Numbered from the stretch's first letter, positions 1 through 12,970 are shown. The stretch is DNA of 64,000 nucleotides from Trogon surrucura (GCA_020746105.1 CM036621.1:50378264-50442263), one strand, 5' to 3'. Translations and numbers: made by a program. Notes: a model not told the origin generated them from the letters alone.

Positions 1-3000
1 AGCAACGAGGAACCATATGCTTTTTTTTTTCTCTTGTAGATGATATGTTGTTTTGTCAAAATAAACACACCGATTTGATTGAGCCCACTGACATCTCAGG
101 ATGCCTGTGGCTGCACAGCTGGCACTGTGTGTAAACACAAGTGAAGTATTGTGCAGTGAAGGTAACAAGAGGGCTCAAGGCTCCTTGCGTTGTTTGGAGA
201 GCACCTCTGCTCCAAGGACAACAGTGTCTAACTACAAAAAGGAAACGTCAAATCTTGGCACAGGCGTCCCAATGTGGTGGTCGCGCTGCTGGCCAAGGCT
301 GCCTGTCTAAAGCAGTTCCAGGCATCGGTTTTATCAGACATCCCTCACTTTGTCGTTCTGGGTGGAAGCCTCCCTAGACCCTTGAATGTGCTCACAGTTT
401 CTTATAGGCTATGACTGGCTGAGGGAAGTTGATAAAAGACGATGTGTTTTCCCATGGTTATTACTTTCTTAAAATCCTTCCAGAGTGTCGATAGTATTTG
501 GTTTGTGAAGTAGTAGTTTGTGCAATTTTATGTTGCCTTGAAAGAAACCATGATTAAGCTTCCAAAAGCAGAGAAAGCAAAAGGCATCAATCCCTCTGGT
601 AGGAAATTGTGTAACTGGGCAGCTCTAAGCTGATGTGCTTTGAGTTTCTGCAAAATGTCGCTACAACAAAACAGCCCAAATGGTAAAGCATTTTGCAACA
701 GCATAACGCTCTCATTTTAGTCTCTCCGATCTAATTTATGACTAAGTTTTTCCCTTGGGAAATGATACAATAAACTCTCTTGGAAACCGTTCTACAAATA
801 AGTTGAAGGCCAATCAGGTGTTACAGATATAATGTCAAAATTCTTATTGACTTGCTAAATATGTAGTCATCCATAGCTTTCCTCAGGCCAGAAAGATGTT
901 AGCTGTGAAGATTGGGTTGTTACAGACTAGAGAGTTTGTCTAGGTCTGACGTTGTTCAGCCTAAACAGCTTAGGATTTATGGTGTGCACTCAGGCAGCCT
1001 GTGTAACTCAAAGTTAGACACTTCCTAAGGAGATACCCCAACAAAGGAATTACATTTTAGCTAGAAAACATTGAGAAGACTCTCAGATGCTGATGTGGGC
1101 CTGATCAATTTCCTCTGTTCTGATGATTTTTTTCACTGAAAAGTAGGCGTAGACATGTGATACAATCTGAGACCTGAACTTAAGTTTGACTCGGTCAACG
1201 GCAGAAATACTTGGACACATCTTTACAAACTGCATTTCAAGATTTCAAAGCAAAAGGTGGGGTGTTTTGGCCCTGTTACATATTATTTCTACTTAGGTTT
1301 CCATTCCCACACTATTTCATCTGGTTTTTTTTTTTTCATATCCTACATTGTTTTCCCAGCAATACTTTGCAAAATGAGTCAACATATATGTTTCAAGGGC
1401 TCTGCATAATTTTGTCCATCTCCATCACATGTATTATTTATGGGGCCTTCTTTCTAAATGCCAGATTTGGGCATTGATCTGCAGTTTAATGGATTCTAGG
1501 CTGGCATTTATTTTGCCTCCAAGCCCTCCCTAGACCCTTTTGTAATGTCTATTAGTTCAGATTCAGCCTAACTTGCCTCATGCATGCAGCACTGTGATTC
1601 CTCCATCAAACTCGGTAAATAACTAACTACACAGCTAACTCTCCTATTTTAATACATGAAAAGTCCTACTTTTGGAATAACAAAATGTAAAGACCCAACC
1701 ATTCAGAAAACAAAGCTTTATTTCAACAGCCCCCAAGGTGTTTTCTGTAAATTATGTCGCAAAATCTTCACTTACAGTTCTCCAACGTCTCTAACAAAAA
1801 ATGCATCTAGCTGAGTGCTACTTTAAATATGGAGAAATCAAATGCTATGTTCAAGCCATTGAACTACTGCTCAAGATATTATTAATATTTTGTAAGCATA
1901 TTACCAAAGAAGACTAGATGTCTGGGAGAAGAGTGTGGTTTAAAGTTTCTACTAGCTGTTTCAAATAACCGAATTGTAGTTCAGTAATTTGCAACCATGC
2001 AGCAGTGCAAGGCTCCTCAGGTGCAGCTCTTAACAAAATTACATCTAAGCCCTTCCTTTGCCTTTAATACATCTTAAAGCAAACTGAAAGACTAGCAGGA
2101 GTTCCTCTTTTTTTTGGTAACAGATCTGATTCTCAACTGCACCTCTAGTGTTTTGGACAAAAAATTCTCTGCAGCTGCCAAGGCAACTCTAGTTATGATA
2201 CACTGCTTGCTTCTGGATCAGGCACCAGAAAAATGTTTTTCCCGATCTATGTTCTGATGTTGATCAATGTTCTCAAACTTGAGGGATTTTTATTGAAGCT
2301 TATACAGCGTATCTGAAAAACTGCTGGTGCTCAGGAGGGCTTAACATCACAATTTCACAAGTGTTGACGTAATTGAAGGACGCACAGCATGAAGGAGTCA
2401 AGACGTGAGCTTGTTGTGGAACAAAATTCCTTATGTGCACCCTGTGTGTTAGCTTTGATGTTGTCTCTAAATACAGTGTCCTCTTAGACATGAGAAATGT
2501 CAGTACGCACTTACGCATTTCTCATGGTTATGGATGGGGTTTTGAGAGAAGCTGACAAGGGCTGTGTGCCTGAATCCTTAGATGTGTCTCCCGAATGCCT
2601 TTGAAAATCTTGGTTTATCATGTCATTAAAATTTCATAACCATCAATGAGCAATGCATGGAACAGCTAATTGAGCTCCATAAATTGCAATAGGCTAGCTA
2701 TTTCCACATTTTGGATATTAGCATTTCCTGCAGAGTTAGCATTGCAAGTGCTGTAGCTGTTTAGAGGCCACTTTGTGGTTATTCAGTAAATGCTAATTTT
2801 TTAATTATGAAAAATGAAAGCTGTATTGCGTTGCATGGGCGAAAATGTATGAACAAATAATGAAAATTAGTTGGATGTTGCACAGTTCTAACCAGATATA
2901 AATGCGTACCTTTTAATTGATTGAAAATCAAAATGTGGAAAGCTTCTGAAGGACGTAACATGGTGGTGACTATTCGCATTCGTTACATCAGTCATTACTT

Positions 3001-4254
3001 TGCTGGGACACGTCAACCTTTGTTAAGATGGAAAAAAGCACAATGCACTTCAGAAATATTTTCCCCTTTGTATCACTTAGAAATCTGACTTTCTTAGGAT
3101 GTAATATAATGCGACAAAGCGCACAGCTCATGTTGGAGGGTCAGCCTGGCTCCGAGTCAGATGTCTATTACCTGCTGAGATCCGAAGGGCCTTGCTGCTG
3201 CCCCCTGAAATGGATATCCTCTCCAAATAGAAATTCCTGTATTTGCAGCAGATGGACTGAAAAGCGTCCACTTGGCTTATTCCCCATGTATATATACTTC
3301 TAAGTTCTTTGCACTTTCTGTTTACTTCTTTGTGGTGGAAGAAGAAGGAACCTCTTCCCTGTGGGAAGCTCTGTGCCTCCCCAGACTTTTCTCTGTAGTT
3401 GACTTTGTTTTCACTGCTGGAGGTGGCACCCTGGCTTCTCCTGAGGACTCAGGCACCTCTGGCTCGCTGCAGACGAGTGCTGGAGAGGCTTCTGTCTTTA
3501 TCTCTCAATATTTATTCTTCGTGTCTTTTTTTTTTTTAATGTTTGTGAATTAAGCACACTCATTTTTCAGGTGATCCTGATCTCCTGTGTTTGTGTTTAT
3601 GGGCACTTTTGAAGTGAGATCAAAACAGACTAGCAATATACTTATCTTTTACGGAAAACGGGGAAATTAACCTGAAAGATATTAGTCTGAGGTGCCACAA
3701 GTGTGAGCTGACGCCTGCAGGGTTGCTCCAGCTCCCGTGCTGGGTTTGTGTCTGATCAGACAAGTCAGTGAGGGCTTTACCAGACCAGGATCTGCTACTG
3801 AATAAATAACGTGTCTACAGCTGAAATCAAACCCCACAGTATAGCTCGCTTTGGTGCCTTAGTCACAGCCTAACCTTCCCTGATAGATGTTAAGAAGGCT
3901 TAGTAGTGTTTATGAGAAACATCAGCTTCCCTAATCGTTCATTGATCTGTTGTTCTGGGCAGAATAATGAAGTTTTTGTTGTTATTTTGCTCCGTTTCAC
4001 TCAGATTTATTTGACTCAAGCTGAAGGATGGTTTAAGACAGCATGGAACAATTTTGCCTTTTGCTCCCAGCTGACAGGATAATTCTGGCTTTGCTGTTGG
4101 GAGCTTAAAATGCTTTACCTCTGCTCAGCTACTATTACTTGTAATTAAGGGAACGGCTTGTCTAGAGCTCATTTTCACAGTTCATCATCTGAAAAAAAGA
4201 ACTTCTGAAAATAACCCTTTTGGTTTTGGTGTCCTTTGGGGACCCTGTTTCTCT
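1..4254 (+). other. ERBB4 intron 2, distal part; no gene seen
   Basis: This is AT-rich sequence upstream of the ERBB4 exon. Short open frames on both strands (60-93 codons) show no recognisable homology, no codon bias and no paired splice signals, so they are taken as chance. Runs of T (for example near 1326 and 3524) are the only low-complexity features. I see no recognisable repeat family. Confidence 0.75.
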
Positions 4255-4430
4255 GTGTGCCCTGTGCATGCCCAGCAGCACCTTCCGAAGCTGCTGGCCC
4301 AGCTGGGCCAGGGGTAGCAGTGGCCGCCATGTTGCGGGGCTGCCATTTTGGGACAGGCCCCCGAGGCCCAGCAGCCGCCCAGAGCGGGACGGCGCCTGGA
4401 GCCGTGAGGAGTTTCGGGACGTACAACCTT
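4255..4430. other. Small GC-rich, CpG-containing patch with YY1-like motifs
   Basis: A roughly 175-bp block is clearly GC-rich and contains about ten CpG dinucleotides, in contrast to its AT-rich, CpG-poor surroundings. It contains an 18-bp perfect palindrome centred on CAGCTG (4294-4311) and two matches to the YY1 core GCCATnTTG, at 4326-4334 (GCCATGTTG) and 4342-4350 (GCCATTTTG), in the same orientation. Overlapping open frames on both strands here are a by-product of the GC content. It could be an intronic promoter or enhancer, or a fragment of an unrecognised repeat. Confidence 0.5.
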
Positions 4431-4606
4431 GACTGGGTCCATTGCTAATGAAGGGTAGTGTGCTTTTAGCTTTAAAAACAAAAAATGGACTACGTTGGGC
4501 ATAGTAGAGGCTGTTAGGAGATTGGTTTATAGCTACCGTGCCTGGTGTCAGGGTGCAGGGCAGCGCTGGGCCTTACAGACAGCACGCTGTGCGACAGGAG
4601 CCGGTG

Positions 4607-4663
4607 AGATGAGATCTCCTGTCTAAAAATGTAGATGAGATCTCCTGTCTAAAAATGTAGATG
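4607..4663. repeat. 26-bp tandem duplication, 2.2 copies
   Basis: The 26-bp unit beginning AGATGAGATCTCCTGTCTAA is repeated perfectly at 4607-4632 and 4633-4658, and a third copy starts with AGATG. The perfect identity suggests a recent duplication. Confidence 0.9.
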
Positions 4664-6005
4664 CCAAACTTCTCTCTCGTAAATATATCAGACTTGAATC
4701 CTGTGGCTTGGTGTGGTTTTAAAGCAACTCATGAGGCCTTATATTTGTCAGGGGTTAATACTTCCCCCCCATATTTCTCTTTCCTGCTAGAGGCATGCCC
4801 ATTCTTATGTCAGGATTTGACACCGACAGGTCCGGTCAGAGGAACAGACACCTTTGGCTCTTGAATCCTCAGAGGTGTTTCCTCATCTGCTTTCCAACAG
4901 CCAGGCGTCTGCTCTGAGGGCTCCCTGAACAGCATCCCCTGTCCCTTTGTGACAGGGAGCCTTTGACTTTCAGCCTTTCCTTCATTCATTCTCACCGCTG
5001 TACCCGAACGACCCAGGAGAGCCACGATGCATTTACCAAAGCAGCAGGAGGGCTGTGGGAGACTGAGCCTGTCGCTGCCTCACTCGATGGCTTCTTCACG
5101 TCATGTCATGTCTCAGGAGCTGCAAAGGTGACCAGAAAAGGCAAGATCACGCTGGGCAGGAATTCCCAGTCAAAATAATTCTGTGATGGGGTTAGAGGGG
5201 AATCCTGCAAAATCACTGTGGTCAGCAATCAAGATCGGTGGTTGCCACGGTTCATTTGGTTTTCCCCGTCAGAAGCTTTTAGCTTTAAGTCTGTTGGCAA
5301 TTCATCTGCCGCTTTCCATCCCAGTTGTAGGTTACAGGGACAAAATGCAGTTACTTGCATCTTTGTATCTTTTTTTCTTTCCTGAGGGACAGACTCATGA
5401 GAAGTGTGTTTTTGCAAGGACCTCCAGCCCTAGCAGGAGAATCAAACTAGGAGGTGACACTCGAAGTACCACTGCTCTGACTCACTCCACCTTCTTGGTG
5501 GAACACAGATGAATGTTGAAGCAAAAGCAGCTCAAATAGAGCAGTAGGATACTTGAGCTTATACCTGAGTTCAGGATATGTGAACAGGAAAATGTTCAGC
5601 CTTGTATACAGTGGATGAGAGGTTCAAATCATGCCTAACCTTGGCATGAGTTGCAAAAGAGGAGATCAGTCTGGCTTGAGGACTTGTGAGTCTGCACGGA
5701 AAACAACGAACGTCTTTGCAGTGACTGCAACAGGGCTTGGAGTGAGCCCCAAGCGAGCGGGTGTCCTTCACTAAGAAACACGTCAAAGCTAGTGGTGACT
5801 GGCAAAGTGACAGTGTTGGCCAGCAGTGGCTGAAACCTGAGCTGCCTGCTGTAATCCCAGTAGGATTTTTTTTCAAGCTGGAAGACTCACCATCCTACAG
5901 AACATGTTAACTGCTCTGCCTTTTTCATTCAAATTTTGAATTGAAAATTGAAATTAAACCCCAAATTAATATAATGGACCACGAGATCTAGTTAGTCAGG
6001 TTGCT

Positions 6006-6051
6006 GTGTTCTAGTAAATTAGAAACCAGTGTTCTAGTAAATTAGAAACCC
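6006..6051. repeat. 23-bp tandem duplication
   Basis: The unit GTGTTCTAGTAAATTAGAAA (plus three bases) occurs at 6006-6028 and again at 6029-6051. The copies differ only at the last base. Confidence 0.9.
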
Positions 6052-8489
6052 TTAGGTTTGTTTTCATAGATTTGTTTTGCATGAATTAACATGGCAGTTT
6101 CTCTAGTAAATGAATAGCCGTTGCAATACTGATGGAAGCCATGGGACTGAAAAAGACCCTCTCCTGGGCAAAATATTTGCCATTTTTTGCCATAATTTCA
6201 GTCAGATAAACAAAGTAACAAGGCTTCTGAGTTAGGGGTGGCAGTTCACAATTACCAGCAACAGAACTTTGTCCTTCTATCCTTTTTTTTTTTTTTCATT
6301 AATTTGGGAGTGAAGATTTGCCAGACGGTGTGTGTTTGCGTAGGGTGTGTGCTTGCTACTTGCCCTCCGGAAGGTATGGGTCCTGTGTTAACGTATTTTG
6401 CATCTTTGCGTATATTTGCATACTTGTGTAATATCTGCATATAGTTCAGTGTCTTCACTGTGATTGTTACTATTACTTTCTTTTTTATTAAACGGGTTGG
6501 AGTTTTTTTCCAATCTCCAAGTCCCTCCCTGGTTCCCCTGTTACCCTGCCCTGGGAGGGTGCAGGGGGATCACAGGGAGTGTCTGTCAGAGTTTAGTGGC
6601 CGGCCCAGCCCTAAACTTTGACAAGAGATTAAAAAAACCCGTTTCAGAGAATTTTGGCGTATGATGAGAAACAAAGACTAAGCTAGCAAAGCTGAAACGT
6701 CTGAAAGGAAAGAGCTATCATGCAACTGCTGAAGAGCTTCTGACTTTAATGGAACCAGTGTCCCAGTGTCTAATGCAGCTCTGTCTAATGCGGAGCTCCT
6801 GGGCTGTACTTCTCAGCCCTAGCTCAACTCACGGGGTTCTTGTCAAAGTCCTGTAATGACCCTGTGCTCTGTTTAGATGTCAAGCAAGTCTTGAAATAGC
6901 TCCAGAGTTTTTTCAGCAGCTTCAGCTGAGTACAAATGTTTGGCTTGAGAAGGACAGCCAGTGCCTGGAGCTTGTGGCATGTAAATCCTTCCTTACGTAT
7001 GCTGCCACACTTGTTAATAGTCCTGTGAACTTTTATACCTGCATATGGAATCGTGGCAACAGTGGTGAACCAGCAAAGCAAAGGCCTGTCCTTTGTGCTG
7101 CAAATCTGTGTTGCCTTTCTTTGTTCATGATATGTACACACCACGTGGAGTTCGATGCCTGCTATTGTTTGCCTGTTTGCTTTTATTATGCTATTGACTG
7201 GAGTCCCCATCGTGTTAGTTACAGGCTGAGCACATTAAGCAGAATTTTTCTTTCTGTGTATTGTTTAAGGTATTGACTTTGCCAAAGGGAAGAAAAAAAG
7301 TGTAGGCATCCACTTAAGCACACAAGCAGTTATATCAATTTCTGTCCATTAAATATACATTACGTACACACATAAATGCACACATACGCGGTTGTTGCAG
7401 GCAGGGAATTAGGGGAAATTTGCAAACCATATTTGAGAGATTTTTTCCAAAGTGGAAGTTCTGTTTCTGGGAGCAGCACTGGGCAGGAACATCCCTCAGC
7501 CTGGGTGAAGTCCTGCTGAGGATGGTGGGGCTCTGTGTGACTGTTGAAATGACACTTTTCAAGGGCATTTGCAGATTTCTAGGCCATTAAGGTAAATTCC
7601 TTAGAATGAACTTAATTTTCTTTAAAAAAAGTGTGTTTTTAAATCTTTTTCCTTCTAAAAACATCTTGGTTCTGTTAATCTTTTGGACTTTGAAAAACTG
7701 CTTCTAGTAGTTACAGTTTGTGGGGTGGTTTTTTTTCCCTTCACAACCCAGGCAATCAATTTCTGAGTATGAGCAGGTTATTGAGCAGTTCATCTAAAGA
7801 AAACAAATATTTCAGCCAACCCGAAAACGCAGCAATCATTTTGCTAAAGGTTTTGATAACAGTTTTGATCAAAGTCTGTGATATATAGCATGTATGGTTC
7901 CAGCACTTCCAAGTGAAACTTGGAAGTTGAATCTTTGTAAATGTTCAGTGGCTGATTTCATTTAGAAGTACAGGAGTGGGTGTTAATATGTACGTGCTTT
8001 GTCTTTGTTTACCCTTCCAAAGGTGAGCTCTTGCAGAGGTGTCTCTCTTACCCCAAGTTGTGTCCCTTCAGTCTCACCCTCAGATATCCTGTACAACAGA
8101 GTTACGCGCAGACAGACAATCTTACCTGAGCTACGGCGTTGCCCCAGTGGATTCTGCTCATGTCCTGCAGAGGCCTTTGACCTGCTCTCCGCTTTGAATT
8201 GTGCAAAATCACCCTTTCATGCATCTTTAATACTTTCTTTGAATTTCTGCTCAAATTTAATAAAAGCGAAAAGAATGTCTACTTACTTATTTTCTACTTT
8301 TTCCAACTGGTATCTCTATTAAACTCAGTTAAATTGAAACAGGAACGGGGCTAAAATCAATAAGTTGAAACAGAATTTGTTTTCCAAAGTTACATTATTG
8401 ATGGTTTTTCATCTTGTGTACTAACATCTCATACTAAAGCATCCACTGTATGAGAAATTCAGAACAATTACAAATGGCCCATTCCTAAT

Positions 8490-8515
8490 GTGTTTGTTTG
8501 ATTTTTGTCTTTCAG
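8490..8515 (+). promoter_or_regulatory. ERBB4: 3' splice site of ERBB4 intron 2
   Basis: A T-rich pyrimidine tract (TTTGATTTTTGTCTTTCAG) leads directly into the first codon of the ERBB4 exon. The AG is at 8514-8515, and no competing AG occurs within the tract. This fixes the exon start. Confidence 0.9.
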
Positions 8516-8702
8516 TCTATCCGAGAAGTTACAGGCTATGTTTTGGTGGCTTTGAATCAGTTTGAATACCTGCCGCTGGAGAACCTGCGCATCGTTCGTG
8601 GGACCAAACTCTATGAAGAGCGATACGCTTTGGCGATATTTCTGAACTACAGAAAGGATGGGAACTTCGGACTCAGGGAACTTGGCTTGAGGAACTTGAC
8701 AG
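8516..8702 (+). CDS. ERBB4: ERBB4 receptor tyrosine kinase, coding exon 3 (partial gene)
   Basis: This is one internal coding exon of ERBB4 (HER4), the neuregulin receptor tyrosine kinase of the EGFR family. It encodes 62 residues starting [16 protein letters not shown] and ending ELGLRNLT, plus the first base (G) of a split codon. The segment lies in extracellular L domain I, the leucine-rich solenoid that contributes to ligand binding; the terminal NLT is an N-glycosylation sequon. The motifs [36 protein letters not shown] and ELGL.NLT match ERBB4 much better than EGFR or ERBB3, which differ in most of this stretch. The 187-bp length, phase 0 entry and phase 1 exit agree with exon 3 of the mammalian gene. 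The acceptor is a pyrimidine-rich tract ending TTTCAG (8510-8515) and the donor is AG|GTAGGT (8701-8708). There is no stop or frameshift. About six residues differ from the mammalian protein as I remember it. Confidence in the family and paralogue is high. Confidence 0.95.
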
Positions 8703-8708
8703 GTAGGT
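8703..8708 (+). promoter_or_regulatory. ERBB4: 5' splice site of ERBB4 intron 3
   Basis: The hexamer GTAGGT follows the exon-terminal CAG, giving CAG|GTAGGT, close to the vertebrate donor consensus. It leaves the reading frame in phase 1, as expected for this intron in the ERBB family. Confidence 0.9.
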
Positions 8709-10104
8709 GGAACTCGCAAGTGTTACGGGTTAGTTGTAAGGAAATAAATGAACTTGTTGATTATTTACCCCAGTGCCCTCAGTCACTTGCATTCTGCAAA
8801 TAACAGAGGTACCACAAGAAGCGGGCAGTTGGACGTTGTTTGAGAGGCTCGTGGGTGCTGCATTTCATTCCTTTTTTGGTTCGCAGCTGTATTTATGTCG
8901 GCACCGATCAAAGGCTGCGTATGGAATTCGTGCCAAGAGCGTACTTGAGACAAAAATGGTGGTTGAAAGAGTAGATTAACTTTTTTCCTCAGTTTCCAGA
9001 ACATGAGCTTATTGATTTCCTTGTCATCCTTGGTTATTGCATGTGTGTGGCTTCACGTGTTGCGTATTTTCTGCCAAGTAAGCTTTAGCATCCCTTCTGC
9101 CTCTGCTTGTGCTGCTGTGTCACCGTTGCTGCTGTGCAGGGGTGGGGAGAGGAAGAGGATGGGAAGGGGACTGTATCTAAAACTAACTGTAGTTAATTTT
9201 AAACTCCCATTTTCTAAGCAAAAATATTGTATTATATATGGTGAGAAAAGGGTTTATTTTCTTGAGACAAAAATCTAAGCCAAGTCTGTTTGCTTATTTG
9301 TAAATTCAGGGCTGGGGTGTGATGTGGGATAGATCAACATTTCATTTCTCCCTGCTGAGGACCTACAGTTAGTGGTTTGAGAGATTAAAGTTTGGCTAAA
9401 TATCACTGGACTGTAACTTAATAAAGTGCAGGCAGTGGGAAACTCCTTAGGATTTCACTGGAAGTGTTTTATTTATAATTGGTTCTTCATCAGCTATAAT
9501 AATTTCTACCCTAAGCTTCAGTGATTGTGAAATGGGCTTCTTGCTGCTAGTGGCTAAATGCTGACTGGAAATCACTGACCTGAGCTGGTTGAGGAGTTTG
9601 AACCTGAGCACAGAGAGGGGGAAACCTGTGAACTATATTTAGGCACCCTTCGAGTGGGTTTTTTCATGTCGCGGTATTCAGAGCGGCACACGAGTGCTTA
9701 CAGCTCCTTGTTGTTCAAGCCTCACCAAGGCTGTACAGCTGAGCTTTCAAAAACGGGAGAAAAGGAGGCTTGAAATATTTCAGAAAATAAAACAGTTTTG
9801 GCTGTCTCTTTCTGATGAGGCTTTTCCTGCTGGTCATATTTTTAACAGTTTTCTTTACTGAGATCATGACACTGATATCAGAGTGCTTCCCAAGGTCTCT
9901 AAATCCCTGCCGTCTCCTGCCATACTCTCTGTCACTGTCCTAATCCAATTTCCTCCTCTTCTATTCCCATATTTCTTCCCACTTCTCTGATTTAGGGTGT
10001 TCATTATGGCTGCCTATGCCTTCACATAATACAGAGCTGTCACATCAGGTAATAATAGTATTATCTGCTTCTTTGTGTGTTTTTTCTTGTCTGTGGGTCT
10101 CAAA
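8709..10104 (+). other. ERBB4 intron 3, first part; no gene seen
   Basis: This intron sequence directly follows the exon. A G-rich stretch at 9139-9169 has four G-runs, but one loop is about 13 bases, so it is only a weak quadruplex candidate. Pyrimidine-rich sequence is present at 9900-9990. I see no repeat or exon-like segment. Confidence 0.65.
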
Positions 10105-10215
10105 ATGCTTCCTAAAAGACATTAGGCTGGGTGAAATTGAGACAAAGAGATGATGTGAGGGCAAGGCCAGAGAAGGACTGGAACCCTTTCCTTGGGTCTG
10201 AAGCTGCTGTTCTGC
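10105..10215 (+). repeat. Ancient L3/CR1-like repeat relic
   Basis: The order of motifs resembles the 3' region of old L3/CR1-type elements in amniotes. First comes TCTCAAAATGCTTCCTAAAA, similar to the CAAAGCACTTTACAAA block. Then GTGAAATTGAGACAAAGAGA, similar to the GAAACTGAGGCACAGAGA block, and finally a CCAGAGAAGGACTGGAACCC block. Divergence is high, as expected for an insertion older than birds. Assignment is by remembered consensus only. Confidence 0.45.
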
Positions 10216-12970
10216 CATGAAGGGAGGGTTTGGTTTCAGTGCTTGTTTAGCCATGGCTTTGCTGCTCAGTAGGGTAAAAACCCCTTATTTTATAGGCTCT
10301 AGCTTAAGATTTTCTTCTTGAACCAGCTGCCCTGCACTGATAGGTGATTCCTCTGACTCCATAGGTTCTCTTTGGAAGCTGCTTTTACATGGTAGGTGCA
10401 GCACCAAAACTGCCCAGCAAATAGCTTGACTTTGTTTTCAAGTGTCATAAAACCCCCTGCCTTAACTGAGCCTGTGAATCTTTGCTAATATGAGATCATC
10501 CCGGCCACTTCATCTGATTTAGGTGTTTGCAGAGGCCTCTAATGGGATTATTTGGCTCAAAATCTATTGTTGTCTGTTGGAAGAAAAGTGCCCTAATAAC
10601 ACTAGCTTGTCTCCACTGAGCACTTAAAATAGCTTCTGGGTGCTGAATATGAGCCAGTGCGTGCTTCAGAATACTCTTAATATTTTCTAGATAGCATGTG
10701 CCAGGGCCTCATGAGTCTCTTCAGCAGCTGATCTTTGACCATTTTGTGTACTAGTTAAGATGCACCTGGCTATTTTAACCCACAACCTGCTTCTTCTTGC
10801 AAATACTCCCCCTGGAGCATATTAATACTTAATTTATTTTCCTAACATATCCTTAGTGTGAGTAGCTGCATAAAAATAACTGGTGGATGTGGGAGTCGGT
10901 GATGTTGCAAGGCTGCAATAGATCAGCTGTGTCTGAACCTATCCTGTGTCTACCAACCGCTCCATGCTTACGTCAGAGACAATCAGCGAGTTGTTATTAA
11001 ATTCAAGACGAAGCAGCCCCTGGGAGCTCTTGAATCCCTCAAGCTTCTAGTCCACCGCAAATTTCAAGAGATTGACTTTGAATGGTACATCTCTTACACT
11101 TGAGTAAAATAGAAACATAACTCCTGCCTTGCATGTGAAGAACTGCCTTTCCAGGGCTTATGCCTTGTTCACAGAAACTTGGGGAGTTCTATTCTCATTT
11201 GTGCAGTGTCTGGATGATGGGATCCTGCGGATATTTCTGCCCAGTACTGCACAACATACAAATACAAATACTGCTCCCTGTGTTAAATAAATGAGGAACC
11301 TGCTCTCACCTGCAGATTATCCTCAGACTTAACCAGAGACAGCATTTCAGCCTTCTGTGCAGTACCATTTCATTATTTTCAGTGTGTTGTTAACAGCTGT
11401 GTTTATATTGCCAGATATGTCCATCAGGTTTTCATGTTTAAATATAACTTTAAATGCTTGAATTTCCTCCCTTACACTATAAAAACAAGCAAAAAAAAGG
11501 ACAGCTATGAAGGCAATAAGTTTTATCTCACACAGAAAACATGATCCAGTTCTCACTCGTGATGTCTGTCAACCCGAAAGGGAGGTTTGTTTGTGTAGCG
11601 CAGACTAGGACCATGTCCTAAAATTCATGTGACATTTGAAAAAAACTCTTAACTTACAAAATTCCTTTTCCCACTTGTCATAAAAACTTAGTCATCGCTT
11701 CCACACAAGTGTCAAAAACAAACAGACGTTGAACTAATGAAGTGGCTGCTGCTGCCATCTCAGCTGGACTCAGCTTGCAGATTCAGCTGCCAGGTAGCCT
11801 TAAAGTAAAAAGGAAGGTTTGACATACAGAACGGATGATTCAGCCCGAGATGAGCAGAATAACGGATGCTGAGGGAGAGGATCTGCCACCTCCTTCCATT
11901 CACTGCCTGTGAGCTAGTGCAAATCATTCCTGTCTTCCCCGGGTAGCTAGGCAGTCAACCTTCACTTACCCGATGAAAGGGCATAATCATTGTTCACACT
12001 TTGAGTACTCCAAATATAGAGAATACCTGATGGCTGCGTTTCATTACAGCATTTATCTTCATGAGTGGGGAAGGAGGGATAACTCATGAGTGCCAAACCC
12101 ACTTATGAAGTATCCCATATTTTCCTCGGAGAGAAGATGAATAAGAGAGATCCTGCAGCAAATGATGGATCTTTGACTGAGCGGTGATAACCTCATCTCC
12201 CCTGGTGGCCTTGGGGACAGCAGCTCCCCCGCGTGTGCCTGTGCAAGCACTGAATTCCTTTAATATATTAGAATAAAATGGACTTAACAGTGATTAGTTC
12301 AATAACACAAAAAAGCAGCAAAATATGTAGTGTCTTATCTGCTTGTTTTGCAAGAATGCAGATAAATGAAGGTAACTGAGATTCAGGTGACAAATGCCTA
12401 TTGCAGCTGTAAGGATTTGGTCAGTGATACCCTAAGAAAAGAAATCTCATTGGATGGGCAGAAGAATCGTAAGAAAAGGACAATCTTCACTGGGTGTAGA
12501 AAGTGATCCATTTTAAATTACAGTTCTGCAGATTTTTTTAATACATTCTGTTTTTTTAGGTTTTTATGAAATTTAATTGTTCTATATTTTTTTAACTTCT
12601 ATGATAATTTCTGTAATTCTTTTTTTCCACACCACAAGAAATAGAAAATGCTAAGAGGTGTTTTAGAGGAGAGAGAAAAGTAATTGCAGCTCTTATGAAA
12701 AAGGTTGCTTTCCAGTGAGCTTTTTGGGTATTTTGGTGGCGAGGTGTGTTTGAGTTCATTTAACAAAGACTACTCATTTGGTAAAATGATATTGCAGCTT
12801 GTTTGGATTGGAGGGAGGGGCATGGGACAAGTTGAATTTTCTTTTGGTTTTGTACACTGTGCACAGTTTGGACCTGTAGTGTTTTTGGAAATCTTACTTA
12901 GATACCCACTCAGCGCCTGAGCGCCTTCAGCACTGCGTGTCTGCGCGCACTAAAGCATTTCTGTGGCAGG
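10216..12970 (+). other. ERBB4 intron 3; no gene seen
   Basis: This is unique-looking AT-rich intron. I see no recognisable transposon, long open frame or splice-like exon. The longest open frames here (63-71 codons) have no recognisable homology. Confidence 0.65.

Larger units (their letters stand above)
4440..8489 (+). other. ERBB4 intron 2, proximal part; no gene seen
   Basis: This is AT-rich intron running up to the acceptor. Apart from the two short tandem duplications described separately, it holds T-runs (6280-6297, 7731-7738) and a short perfect hairpin at 7905-7927. That hairpin has 9-bp arms ACTTCCAAG and CTTGGAAGT with a 5-base loop. No transposable element is recognised by eye. 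Confidence 0.7.
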
